From Ascaphus truei (Eukaryota > Chordata > Amphibia > Anura > Ascaphidae), in contig CM071568.1 of assembly GCA_036426205.1 (NCBI GenBank), positions 219,091,216 through 219,155,215 of the forward strand: a stretch of DNA of 64,000 bases, given 5' to 3'. The notes under the pieces are model-generated. The model was not told the DNA's origin and ran no database searches. It saw only the letters and a list, made by a program, of their open reading frames with translations. A program made the position numbers and the translations under genes. How positions within the stretch are numbered: the stretch's first letter is position 1; every line of letters starts with the position of its first letter. Shown here piece after piece: positions 45,701-60,474 of the stretch.

Positions 45701-48700
45701 TCAATATGAAATAAGAAAAAATACTGCTTAGGGCAACAGCAGATATAATAAATGTAGTTGTAATGAACTCTGGTCATACTGAGGCAAACAATGAAAAAAA
45801 AACTCTGCAACAAATGTCACAGGTTGTGCAACTGAACTAAAAGAGCAGGGACGGTTCAATCTAGCTTTCAAGAAACATACAATGATTTTCCACCCTCTGT
45901 GGTGTAGTGTTGGAGTCAGCTACATACATGATCTCTATATTTTTGTTTATTAACCAGTAATACATGTATTAAGAGTGAAATGATCATCAACTCATGAAAT
46001 ATTTTGCTTAAACAAATGGATAGCTGCAGAATCAAATTAAAACATAAAAATAGGATAAAATACAAAATCAGGATATTTAAAAAACAAAATATCAATGTGG
46101 TAAAAGCCATGCTTGTTTTTATGGAAAGTATGGGAATGGACAAGTGGAGATGTTTCTGATACTGCTCCTTTTGAGGACAAAACAGTTACAATACTCTTGT
46201 TTCCTGATAATATTTTAGATTTCAAAGCATTTTTCACCATTTATTTGAAGCTTTTAGGAGTTTGCAGAGTAAATAAAACAATGTGGAGGGTAAGTTCTCA
46301 AGTCAAATGTTGCTTTTAATAGAAATAGCCATGCACAGTACTCATCACTCTTGTATTGCTGCAGACAGTAACTAACCTTTACCTTCAGTATGGTCAATCA
46401 TGACAGTCTCATGTGATCTATTCAAGATTACAGTAGAGTACATCAAGGAGTGATCAAATGACACTACTTTAGAATACCTATCTGTATGTTTAATGAAAAA
46501 GGGTCTCCTTAAAAGAGAAGCTATATTCTGACTATTTTATCTTTTAAAGTGGGGACTATTCTTTGCATTGCTGTAGCTTGTAATAATTGTTAAATGGCAA
46601 ATCAACAATATGACCATTAATAATAATAATAATAATAATGGTTTGTTCTTGTATAGCGCTGCCAGTTTTACGTAGTGCTTTACAGAGACATTTTGTAGAC
46701 ACAGTCCCTGCCTGTAGAGCACATTACAATCTATGTTTTTGGTGATTGAGGCACAGGTTGATCAAGTGACATCAGGAATTGAACCAGGTTCAAACTCAGT
46801 GCCAGACCGTGTCTTTACTCACCGAGCCACTCCTTCAGCCCTAGTCATTGTTAATGGCCAATAACCCTTCAGAAATGTTCCTGTGTCTTCGTTTTGTTGT
46901 CCTTTCCATTTAATGTTTCCTTTAAATAGGAAGTTACTGATGCATCACTGATTTGGAAAAAGCCTGGGAATCTACAGGATTTTGGTATTGAAACTAAATC
47001 AATACATTAGATCAGGGGTGCATAATGCATCCCCCAGGGGGGTGGGAAAATATCCAGGGGGGGGGGGGGCATGGCAGCTGCAGAGGACCCGCGCTCTCCC
47101 CCAAGGCATTTAAATTGAATGCCTGGGGGACCGCACGATGCCTCTGCAGCTCCTCCAACCTGGTCTTCGGCGACAAGTCGCCATGGTAACTGGCATCAAA
47201 TGACCCCGCAACATCATTTGACGCCGGAGCCGAGAAGGAGGGGGGCACGAGTCGAGAGGTAAGCAGGCAGGGGGATGGGGGCGCGCAGGTTAAAAACGTT
47301 GCGCACCCCTGCATTAGATTGCAGCATATTTCCCTCCCCTCCCGAAAAATAATTCTCATATTCTAAACACATCTGTCCATCGAGATTTAAGAAATCTAAA
47401 ATGATTACAGGAAGGAAAGAAAGTCAATGAAAACAGAGGTGCATTTTATGAAGGTCTTTATTTATGGTGCTCGTCTTTCTGCATCAATACCTACAGTAAA
47501 CAGAAAAACCGCTTCTCAGGAATGAAAGGTTTCTTATTAGAGCGGTCACCACCAGCAATAATGGGTTTAAACACTGGCAACTAGATTATGCAGCGCCTAT
47601 TGCCAAATACCACATTGTTAATTAAATAGCAACATATTGGTTCCACCCCAGATGAACAATAGTCATTGGGAGAATTAATGGCTCAGCGAATAAAGACACC
47701 AATGCTGTAAACAATGACATGGAGGTCCCATCAGGGAAACCTGGTTCAAGTCATTTAATCTCCCTGTGCCTCAGGCACCAAAATCATAGATTGGAAAATC
47801 ATCTGAGCAGGGACAGAGTCTGTAAAATTCTTATGTGCTGCGTACCGTGCACTATACTGTAATAGTGAAGCGCTTTGAGTCCCATTGGGAGAAAAGCACT
47901 ATATGAAAGAAAGTTATTATTATGAACCCAAACGAACTCAAGATCGTAGAGCTCGTTCCTTATTTTATTTGACATGCAGGAATATTACCTGCAAAACCTT
48001 TTTTGGAAATAACAAGCATTTCACTCAGATTACCATCTATTGCTGCAATGAAGGAGGGACAATGCAGACAAAAGGAGTTTCACTTATGGTAAAAGGACTA
48101 CGAAACAGAAGAAAAGATAGAACAATGCTACAGTACATGTTAAAAAATAAAGTTAGGGAATCACTATACAAAAAATACAACACATTATTACAACTATTTA
48201 ATGTGTACTAAAAAAAGAAAGTCGGAAGAAAACAACGTTTTGTAGTTTTGGAACTGAACAGTATACAATTTACTATTAAAAAAAAAAAAAAGAAAAAAAA
48301 GAAGGCTGTGAAAGTTATTCCATGAAACCGTACCTGTATTTTAGGTTCTTTACTGGAATCTGGAGGAGATTCTGGTTTTCGTATTGAAGGTGAAGGTTTT
48401 CGCTTTCCTCTCCATGGAGCATGCGTTCTGCCTCCTATTATGCAGGAAGAAGAGTCAAAACGTTTACTTTTTGCAAAAAATAAATAAAGGGGGGGGGGGA
48501 ATTCAATGATCTCACACTACTTTGCACCATCACACATTCATCATTTCTGGGAATGTTTGCTTTAGTATTGTCACATACATTATTCACAACCATAAGAAAA
48601 TAGTTAGCCTGATCAGCAGATACTAGAAAGAAGCAAACAAAACAACCTTTTGGAAAACGTAAAACTAAATATTTAGCTAATAAATTATATTAAATCGGAA

Positions 48701-51700
48701 TACAAATAATACATTGTGTAAATACTAAAAATGAGTAAACTTAAGAATAATGTTCTACTTACACAAGTAAATTCTAAAAGTATAATAATAATAAAAATAA
48801 AAAAAAAGGAGACAAACATACATTTCCTTCTCTTCAGTATTCCTACCAGTTTTAGAGCAATAGATTCTTTAAACTTTCAGAAATGTCAAAATTGTTTACT
48901 GGAATTATTTAAAAAATGGCCTCAATCATTAAGATTGAACCATTATGCTGCTGGCAACATCTTCAAATAGTTCAATCTAATCTAAAGTCATTCAAAGTTG
49001 TAGTATGAGGTTTATTTCAACATCACTTCTCACCAGCAGTGCACAGAAAATGCTGCAGATGACCTGCCCTATTCTGCAGCCAAGATCTGCACCTCGCCTA
49101 CACGGCGAACTTTAAGAGACAACGGCCAATGTTTAACCACAACATGTTCTGAACTGCCCAAGCCTATACGAAACAAAATAAAACACTTCACAGACAAATC
49201 TGGAACATCCTAGGTGGCCAAAGTTGGCTACCTCTAAAAATACTTAGAGCTTTGTGAGGAAGTATATGCTTTCATCCTCAGCACATAACGATTCAATACT
49301 CCGTCTAATTACAAGATACACTTACCACTATCCTATTCAAGCTGGATTACATTACACAACGATGATCAGCTACAACTTGGGTGGGCCTTTTTTTTTGCCA
49401 GAATTTAACTAGAAATTGGTCTGACTTTAGATGACAAGCTGCTCTGTGGTCCCCCAGAGTCCTGGGAACACCAGTGTCCCCGTTGTGGAATATGTGCCCG
49501 CCACACACAAAATGGTGGCGGCATCAGTGCTCAGCCAAAAGTATCTGTATAATAGTGAATAATTGTGGCAATTTGTAAGTCCCTCTGGGGTGGGGTCTGC
49601 TGCTTTAAGAATCATATAAAACAACTCTAACATACAGACCAAAATTATAGCTGGATTGATTGAAAGGGGAAACGTGATAGAAAGTCAATCATTTCAGATT
49701 GTGTGTGCTAATTTGACGGAAGTTTTATTTACACAAATGTTCTTTGTTCCAAAATACAAAAGGCAGTCACATGCATTGCAAACTGCCATATTATCAGACA
49801 CAGGAACTGTACAAACACAAGTATTACCTGACACAGGAAACAAGAAGGCATTAAACCCAAGTCTAAAAATATAAAGTGCTTTACCACCTACACTGCTGCA
49901 GACTAGCAAAACATTGCTTCTCAGAAGGACAGTAGTGCAGGTCCTCCCCCCCCCCCCCCCCAAAGCCTACAATATATGTATTTAACTCATATAATGTTAG
50001 TAGTTTGTCTCCTGGGCATGCCCTGTTTTTTTGTGTTAAAAATATTCTGATTTTCTTAATCTTCAGATTACCATGGTAACCTTTAGAGTACACTAAAGAT
50101 GGTTCTCTGTGGAGAGCTCCATCTTAACCTTCCAGACACTTCCTGTAATGTTTCAAGCGATCATATCTCCTGAATAGATCATCAGATTGTAAAAATGTAA
50201 GCCATATTAGAAAGGGCAGTAAGAGATCACAAAGTAAAATGGTGATCTTTTTTAAACCAGTTTGACTATTTTCGTCTAAATGGACTAGTTATTTTGTTAA
50301 TTTTACTCTAATAACTATTATGTCACCAGAGAGCAATACGGGAAGCATATTAATTTGCCTGCGTTACACTAAGGCTTCGGTCCCGCTGCGCTCGGTGGCG
50401 CGGGCGGCCACACGCGAGTTCCCCACCAGCAGGGGAATCCTCCCGAGCCGGTCCCGGTCCCCCCTGGCAGCACAGCGCACTACACGCTGTGGCGCGTCAG
50501 CCGCTATGGGACACAAGAAAATGGTGATCCCTAGCGTTGACGCGTCACGTGGTATGGCTGTGAGCCAATGAGGAGGGGAGGCTTCGGGAGAAGGAGAGAC
50601 TTCGGGGAGCGGGGAGGAGTTTATGTGTGTGCCTGAGTGCCTGTCTGTGTGTGTGTGTGTTGCTTACCATCAGCAGCTCCAGCCCGAGTCCGTGGAGGGA
50701 GGGGGGGGACAGTAGCGGGTCCCTTCGCTCAAGCCACGCCCCCCCTCCCTGTCAAACCTCCCACTCCCGCCCACCTCCCGCTCCCTACAGACCGCATATC
50801 GCGGTCTGTGTATGTCAGCGCCCCGCCTGTCTGCAGTGCGGGCGCGCTGACTCTGGGAGCGGGGCCTTAGCCTAAGTGTAAACAGGAAAGATCTTAATCC
50901 TCACACTTAAGTCGGGCTATATTACACATACCTCCAGGGTCTCATCTTCAATCTTCACCTTTTGGGAAGAAATGTGTTTTGTAAAGGAGACAGGAAGAGG
51001 AAGATCAAAAGCCAATTCACCTCCTTTGCAAAACTAGCCTAGCAGACATTGCAAAGTGCATCTCTAACCAAAGGATTTACCAGTACGCATGAAATATCTA
51101 AATTATGGTGTTGTGTATTCAGTTTGCATGATGCCATTGCCACAAAAACCTTCCAACTAGTTGTTAATGTAGGCATACTTGTAAACAATTACTTGAATAA
51201 ACCCAGTGTAAATGGATTCCAAAAGCTCTGCTCATTCGTGCATTACAGCAACATTCAATGGTGGGAGGCGGAATTCTGCTGATAGACATATCCTAGAAAA
51301 TATAGTCATGATTTCTCTTCCCTCAAAGTCAAGATTGACTAAGGCTACGCTTATAGTGCAGGGGACGGCGACAGCGACGTCGCGTCAAAACAAATGCATC
51401 GCTGCCGTCGCGTTGCGCTTATAGTAAGCGCAACGCGACGGCTTGGTCGCTATCGCTGGAAGTCATCTAAATTGGATTTTTCCAGCGACCGGAGCCTGAC
51501 GTCACTTTCGTGTCACCGGCACTATAAGCGTAGCCTAAGGATGGACAAGGTGTGTAATGTGCGGGTCTGGTTCTAAAATAGAAAAGGAGGATAGGGATAG
51601 GGAGTGATCAACTTACAGTAAACCATACTAATTAACAAAATAATCCATTCGATAATTGTAAAGTGGGTGCAAACTGTGAACTGAAAGTGAATCAGTAAAG

Positions 51701-54700
51701 TGAAGAGTACATAAATCAATGTACCCCAAAGAAAATTCACTTAAACGCACACCTCTGATTTAAAATATAACTTTTAATATTATTACTTAAACATATATTA
51801 CCGTGTGTTTGTGTAACAGTGTTTAAAAAGAAATTAAACAAAGTACCTAAATCCCCTCATATATAAATGACCACTCGAACACATTGAATTAATTGTCAAG
51901 TGGTAGAGATTATGAGGTACAGATCAGCACTGATGGAATAACCCACCAGAGATCAGTGGAAGTCTCAATATGATGTAGTGAAAGTAGTGATACTGGGAAA
52001 GAGACTGGCTAATGAGTATATATAATCCCAACTAATTGCTCTGTAGCTAGAGGGAAATGTGGATAGGGCACGTGATGATGTTATCAGTCTCCGTTATGGA
52101 GCTGTTTTAGTTTAGTGTTCTTATATTTCAGAAGGATGAGTGAATTTAATCTAAGTCAGTCTATGTATTTACCCAATATGCTTAGAGCAATCTAGGAAGT
52201 GATGGGAATATATATGGTCTCTCTTCAGAAGTTCTGTTTGAAGTCCATTATTGTGTCTTCCTGAGGCACCCTGTGTGGCCACCACACTCAGTTAAAATAC
52301 CAACAACTGACCATCCCATATATATATATATATATATATATATTTATTCAGATGTGCTGCTAGAGGCCCACTACTGTGGATTTCTGAGGCACTCTGTGTT
52401 ATACTACACTCAGACCTACTGAGCATTTCCAATAATAATATATATATACATAAATACATCTCATATACCTCAGAGTGTGGTGTGGGGAATGCTAGATGGT
52501 ATTATTTTGATACTCTATTCATCTATTAGCATTCTCTTTAGGCACTATTGGACCATATACAATATATTCTTCCCCCTGTAACTTTAAGGGGTTTATGTGG
52601 GAGTTGGCTACAATTAGTTGTGATTTACTCAGCCAGTCTCTTTCCCAGTATCACTACTTTCACTACATCATATTGAGACTTCCACTGATCTCTGGTGGGT
52701 TATTCCATCAGTGCTGATCTGTACCTCATAATCTCTACCACTTGACAATTAATTCAATGTGTTCGAGTGGTCATTTATATATGAGGGGATTTAGGTACTT
52801 TGTTTAATTTCTTTTTAAACACTGTTACACAAACACTCTGTAATATATGTTTTAAGTAATAACATTAAAAGTTAAATCAGAGGTGTGCATTTAAGTGAAT
52901 TTTCTTTGGGGTACATTGATTTATGTACTCTTCACTTTACTGGTTCTAAAATAAAAACAAAAAAACGAAAGCCAAAAACAGTGAGTAGCTTTACCTCTTT
53001 CTCTTTTTTCTTTTTGTCGTCTTCTTTCTTCTTCTTACTTTCAGGCATCAGGTCATCCAAATAGCTTAGCTCTCTATTGGTGAAGAAGAAGTCTAAAAGC
53101 TTGCGTATGAAAACCAGAGCAAGGACCTTGAACGAAGAAATAAGCAAAAATCTAAGACAATCTCCTATATCTCCCAAAACACAAGAAAATGTAAAACACA
53201 GAAAAGCAATTTTAATAACCTGATATTTTGCTGCAGGTTCTGCAATGCTCGTGCTGCACATTGCTTGCCCCCTGCTTAAATCAATGTTATAACAGTTGTA
53301 TAACAATGTTGAATTGCTGAAGTTAAGCAACCATATTTACCATCATAGGGAACACAACAGCGGCAGCAGAAGCTTTAATAACCCATAGGAGAACGAGGCA
53401 GGTGAGCTGGATAACGGTAAAAACATGAACTTTCCAGAGAGGTACATAGCGCAAGTAGATCAGGTCTGGCTGATGTTTGGCTGGCATCCAAAATAGTTTG
53501 ATGCGGTCGAAAAACTGCAAGGACAATGAAGCAGATACAACAATCATTTAAGCACTAAATATAACCCTTCATTCAGTAGACACATGAGATGAACACAGAT
53601 TTATAAAGAATTACGGGCAAAACACTGCACCCAGATTTATCAGGGCAAAACACCCCCATTGATACCAATGTGATTTTCAGTTTTTCATAACATAATAGTT
53701 TTTCTTAACAAACACCATTAAATTATGGTACATGTGCCTGGAGAAAGAACTTCAGTGACCTTTGTGATGGTAGGTGCAGCCTGGCAAGCATGTTAAAGGT
53801 TAAGCCTGCTGGGTGCCCCTACCCGTCGTCAAGATGGCGGCCTATGTTATAAGCTAATGTGGTCATCTTAGGTAACCAAAATGGCTGTATACTGTCTTTC
53901 CCCCAGGTAGGCAGTTTAATCCCTGTGTTGATTCTGCTGTTATGTATTTTGTAAGGCTCCATCCATTGAGTAGTGGGCTGGTAATTCACTTAGCACAGCC
54001 AGCATATAATGAAGTGTTGGGCTGTAATCTAATTTGGGCTAGGTGAAGTTCTTAGAAACCCTGGAGAAGTGGGGAAGGTCGGGAGAACATGTATTCCAAA
54101 TGCGCAGCCATTCTTATCCCCGACTCTGAGGCGCCTATCTCTATGGGAGACATAGGGCTGAAAATGGGAACGGAGGCCCGAGTCTTAGCTCCACCAACTC
54201 TATTCCCATTGGTCAGTTTGAATTTCTCACTCTCCTTACACCTGCCTCTGTATACTGTCCCAAAGCACCTTCACCTCCCATGGTTTGGCCCGTCTCAGAT
54301 GAGCCATTGCTCTCTGATTGGCCAGCAAAGACAATCTCTTTGCTGATTGGTTGGAACCCGGTCTTCCATGGTTTCAGAGGGAGGCTGGGAAAGGATGCAA
54401 GCCGATGCCGATCAGAGCTCCACAGATTATTTGTGGTTCATAGTTGGTCTTGGTATCAGAGACTAGCGCGATATTTGCGAGCTGGTATCATCCCAAAGAA
54501 CTGGGAAACTCTGAGGCAGACGGATCGTGGAAGACATCCTGGATAAGCCAGCTACAGCAGCGCCTAGCGAGCTTAGATTCTCTCTCTCCCTCCTTCCCCT
54601 CCCTCCCCCAATCGTCTGGTCTTCCATAAAAGCCCTTAAAGCTGGCCTAAAAACCTAAGATAGCTAAAACAAAATTACATTTCTATCCAGCTTTTTGCAG

Positions 54701-57700
54701 TTTTATTTAAAAACATGACATACATTATATACAACGGTCAATGGTATGTATGATCTAAAAATGAAACAGTTTTATTGACCCACAGAAAGCGATAGATGCT
54801 GTATTGTTAATATGTGCTCACTTATTTGCCTCCGTCAAAAAGTACATGAAGAAGAGACCCACTTATACAAAACTACTTTGTGTAGTAAACAAGAAACTGA
54901 AACAAAAAAGTACTGAAATTGGGAACTAAAAAGTATGGGTACTCTAATCTTCATAAAACAGAAAAATGAGAAAATACATGCAGAAGAGGAGACTTCGAGA
55001 GAGCATCATACAACAAACGCAAACCAAAGCATTTATGGGATATATACACAACGGATAACAGAATAAACTTACCTGGATGCCCTTTAAAGAGGAAGCGCCC
55101 ATGTAAAGAAACACACCATACAGGACCGGCATTGGAATAAACTGCAAGTATACAGACATTTTAAATAATGCATTAATAAATAACGCCATGCTTTGCAATT
55201 ACTGAATAAAATTACAATGTACAAAGCCATTTTCTAGATTTATTTTAGGAAAGATGATAAGCAAGTCCAAACAAACCCAAATACGCACACAGGATTATAG
55301 TTTTCTTTATTTGGTTGATATTAAACCCCTTGGATAGGGCATGAATTTTTGCGTTAAGGATATTACTGTATGAAAGCCTTACACTTTTTGGGGCAATCAC
55401 CTGCGTGTCTTCCAAACACAAGAGAGACTGTTTAACAAGACGGTTATGGAATTGGCTGATTGTTTGAACCAAACAATGACACAAAAGGTAGAACTTGTTC
55501 TACTGCCATAGACTATTATTATAAGAAGGGAACAGCCATATGGCAATCAAACAAGTTACAACCACTATTTAACAAATGTCTTGTTCTGCATATTCGTCAC
55601 TACAAATACAAAGCACAGAGGAGTTGCACAATGAATAATGGAACTCAAGCCAATTGTCACCAAATTATTTATGACTTCAGAATTAAAGTTCAGGTTCTCC
55701 GTGGCAGACTTTCACACAGAGGATGAATGAAAATCAGATAATAACCATATACTATTTCAGTTCAAATTACAAGGAAAAGATTGATTGTAAGACCTGAAAT
55801 GCTAAAAATCCTGTAATTTTGCGATATACTGTGAATGAGGATAGTTTATTTTGTAATGCTGCTTTAACAAAAGGTACTATAAAAATAGACACAAAGGTTC
55901 AAAAATAAAAAATAAATCAAATTAACTTATTTCTTGGAACATAAAATATTAAAGTATTTGTTCCTTTTATACCATAACCACTCTTTAGTCCCATAGTAAT
56001 TTAATATTTTCCAGCATTTCCCAGCTTTGTTTTTTTCGCAAAGAATTCTTGGAATTGTGTCTCTGGACCATTCCTATAACTTGTTCATCTCCCATACCCA
56101 CAGGTCAAATTGGCTACCCAATGAACTGAGCAGCTTTTACATGCGTATGTGACAATCACTATTAAGAACCATCATTGAAAATTAAGAAGACGGTAAAAGA
56201 CACAAACACAAAATGTACAACAAAGTAGTATTATTTTATATTAAGAAATAGTACTTCTTACAACCTTAGTAGAGCACACCACAAAATAGTACCTTTTGCA
56301 CCCATAGTAGACCCGAGACTGCACAACTGTGTAATGTTCACAGCTTAAATTCTTTTGATAATTCTAGTGGTCCCAAAATAATTAAATAACTTTCAACTGA
56401 TATGGTGACATTGTTGCCCAGAGTGCCAGGGAACAAACTTCCTACTTGTTTTGATAACAATTTCATGTACAAAGGCAAAAAGTGAAACTCTTTAAAATAC
56501 ACAAAGCACACACATCAAGCCAGCATTAGAAATCCACATTAGCTTACCTTCAAAACGGAGGTCATGAAAACAGAGAGTCCCATCAGGACAAAGATCAGAA
56601 GGCCTGTCACTCTCTGCTCTCTGATTCCCAGGAACTTCGGCTGCTCTCCTGGGGCAGAGCAATCAGATTCCACTTTCAAACTATTAACATGGCTGATGGA
56701 CAAAACCGTTGCAGCCACAAACCAGGGCAGTCCCATGATGGAACAAATTCCCAGCATGGCGGCGACCATGAACAGATCGAGATGGTATCCACACCCTTTC
56801 TGTGGAGTAAAGCACAGCACATACATTTCTTATACATATCAATTGTAGCTGCAATCTCTTTTTAGAACAAGCACTACATGGAGTTCCATGCTGCATTTCC
56901 TAGATGGCATTGAATCCTGCGGACTCTGACAGTCTTTGAATAGACAAATAGGTAAGAAAGAGACAAACAAGCAGAAGAACAAAAGCAAGGACATTGCCAT
57001 GTTGTTGTAAAAGCACAAAGTTAAGCTGATCACAGTTGTCAAATGATACAAACAGCTCACAGATGAGTCAAAGACCTCTACAATAGAAAATATGACTTGA
57101 CACTATGCTAGTTCTGTTTGTCACTTTATCTCTCTGTGATTCACATAAATTAGATAGTAAATGGTTTGTGGCAGAAGTAAATAACACCTAAATAACACCT
57201 ATTATAATCTACTATGTACTACGCTAAATTCACTTGCAACATTAGAAAACAAATACAGTAAATCAATATAGTTTGGGGTTGCCACAATGACAAAACATTT
57301 ATTGGAGAGAATGGCTAATAGCTCTGTCAATTAGGAAAATAAAAAAATAAATACTAAAATTACCTTCAACTTGTGCTCTTTCCGGTTTATAATCACTGCA
57401 GTGATTTGTTGATCCATAAAGATAAGAATGGTACAAAGCAGGGCTGGTATTGCAGCTGCCAATAATGTCCACCAAGGATTTCCACCTAGGGGATCAATGA
57501 TCCATCCTCTGTCTTTGCGAGTTGGCTTGTGAAGAAAAATAATACATAAAGATCATTACCTCTCTAACATGTTGCGATACGAGATAGGTACTGATATACT
57601 CTGGTAAAATAAATATTACAGAATACAATATGTAGTTTCTAGCCCAAAATGAGCATAACTATGTCTTCTGTTTGCATTACTTTGTCTTCCACATCTATGG

Positions 57701-60413
57701 AATGAAAGATCAAGTATGCATATCCTTCCAGTATCAGTAGTTTAGCTATACAATACCAAATCCATTACAATGGAGGGTTTCATGATCTAGCAATTACATT
57801 GTAGAGTATATATTAGTCATATTATAAAATATGCAATACATGTATTTACATTATTTTATGAAAACATGTAGAGGTTGTAGTGGTTCTCGAGATCCCAAGA
57901 TATGAAGATACAGCACTAGTAAGGTCTTTAAGCAGCTGTCCCACCAGATACCCTGCATTTATCTTAGTACTTCCATCAATCCTGGTGAAGGAAAATATTT
58001 TTTTCCTCTTCGTTTGTGTTAAAGCTGCAGTTCATTTTTTTTTTTACATTTATTTTTTTACTTCAATAGTTTCATGTGTGCAATCTCTAATTACCTAAAG
58101 AACTGTATAGCTGCAGCTCAATTCGTTTTCCATGTATTGATAGGTCGAAATTTGGTGACATATTAAAAGCTGGCATTTGTTTATAATCTGCTTGACTGGC
58201 AGTGGAAGCTCATGAATATTCATGAGCACTCCTGAACTGACGTGCTAGAGGGAGGGCAGGGCTGACAAAGGGGTGTGCCAGAGCTTGTGACAGGACATGA
58301 AGGGGCAGTGCCTTAGCAAATGGCTGTTAAAATAGAATACGAGAAAATTGGTCTTTCAAAGTTGTTTTTTTAAAAACAGAAAATGCTAAAAGTATTTTTT
58401 CTTACTACAGAACTGATTTATTAAAAAAACCAAACATGCAGGATATTGACTGAACTGCAGCTTTAAACCCCCCAACAAACTACCAATATTGCTTCGGCGT
58501 CACCAATAGAAAGCAGAGATATAATATCTAGATTCTTGTAGCAGAGATTTATATTGTGGTTTCACAGAAACTGAAAGGTCCCAAAGCTGGGAGAATGGCG
58601 GTTTAGCTTCCCAGGCAATGGTGAGATTGATGAACTTAGATATTAAGCAACACCGAGTTCCGCTGTAAAGAAGCACTCCGTGCTGCTCTATTTCTGTATA
58701 TATTTTTTTTGCTTGGATACATCCAGGTGGGTCCTGCGGAGCTCAACTGCAATGCTTACATATCCGGGGACCCTCTGTTGGTGTTGAAGTAGAATGTAAA
58801 GCTCTTGCACAAGAATACTTGATGCAATACTAGAACAATACAACCCCCAAGTTCAGCCTCGTTCAGTTGCCCAATACCGAGCTGCATCATGATTAATTCC
58901 GTTGGTGACCATAGCCGTAATTTTATTGTCCGAAACAAGCAGAATAAACAAAAAATTATAATAACTGGGAACATGGTTGTTCTAATCCATGTGAACGCAA
59001 TCTACCAAGGTTAAAAATAAAAATATGTTTTCTGGGGGATACAGTTGCTTTAGTAGGAGGTGCACAATCCAGCTCTATGTAGAATTCATGCTTGTTCATT
59101 AAAAAGGCCATCATTATCTACAACATATTTAAATACAGCCATTGGTCTGTAATGAGTCATCAGTCCATTCAGCACTGAACAAAATGACATCGGGTAGATA
59201 GACCTATTGAATTACCTCAAATTTCTCAGGAACATGGAGCTTGGGAGACGGAACACCCACAAGATAGTCAATTAGAACCATAATCACAATCGTCAGAAAC
59301 ACAGCAAAGTCACTGATTGTAGATCGCACCTAAACAAACCCAAGAGCATTAGAAATGTGTAACTAATAAATATTACTGGATGTCACTTTTTTTTTTGTAC
59401 CAAGAATTAATATTTACAATTTACAGCAGTATTACCTCAATACATTTGTAGTTTTATACAAAGAAGTAGGGAAGGGGGGAGCAGAGAGGTGAAAGATAAA
59501 AAAAAACACTCAATATAACAAAATATTTAAATCCCATTTTAGTACCATATAAATATGTAAATGGTTGCCCATATTTCCTCAAATTAATTTACATTTATTA
59601 ACTTGCCTAATTGTATATGAGAGATGATAAAAAAAACCATTGCTCTTTGTTGTCTAACAAAACACAGGAACAAATGTATCCTACAGTTTAGAAAGGAAGG
59701 ATTTACTCAGAGAACGTCTAAGTATTACCTTTGTAGGGAAATAATTCTTGGTCTTGAACTGCTTGAGGAAGGATGAGAGGAAGAACGTTGTGAAGAATAA
59801 GATGAAAGACCAGAAAAAAACATCTGGTATGTAGGGGCCATGATGACCACAAGCTGAGCCAATATATGAACCATGCAGATGTGTACATTCCTGGGAGAGG
59901 TCAAAGAAAGAATATTAATGAAGAGGTTATGCAAGATGCACAATAAACCCTACTACAGCAGACCAGCCATGTCAATCATCTCAGTTTGCATCACCCAACG
60001 GGACTCGGTTTTATTAAATTAAATTTATTTTTGTACACACACAGTAAACTCATGAGAATAAACTTTAGTAGAAATGTATGAATATCAACAATACACAATA
60101 AGAGGATTAAAAACAAGCAGGTATAGTTGATATTCATACATTTCTACTAAAGTTTATTCTCATGACAGTTTGCGCTTATCTTGTCTATCCTTTTCTAGTT
60201 ACTGATGTTTGCGCCATCTATTTTGACCAGCTGCAACTCCCTCTGTATCTACAGGGATTTCTCTCTTTAATACTCCATTCAACACTAGTTGTTTCAATAA
60301 CTTGTATTTTCAGGGATTTCTTATTTCAATATTCTATACAACACTAGTTGTTTCAATCATTGTCTTCACAAATTAGTTTAGATCTGTTTTTCACTTACAT
60401 AAACAAAGGGTAC

Positions 60414-60474
<61 letters not shown>

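Noticed and set aside
46537..46850. possible functional tRNA gene (A and B box-like motifs)
   Set aside because: No cloverleaf can be drawn; it is the head of a SINE with an (ATT)n tail.
53740..54660. possible exon cluster of another gene in an intron
   Set aside because: No ORF with splice borders and no recognised protein motif.
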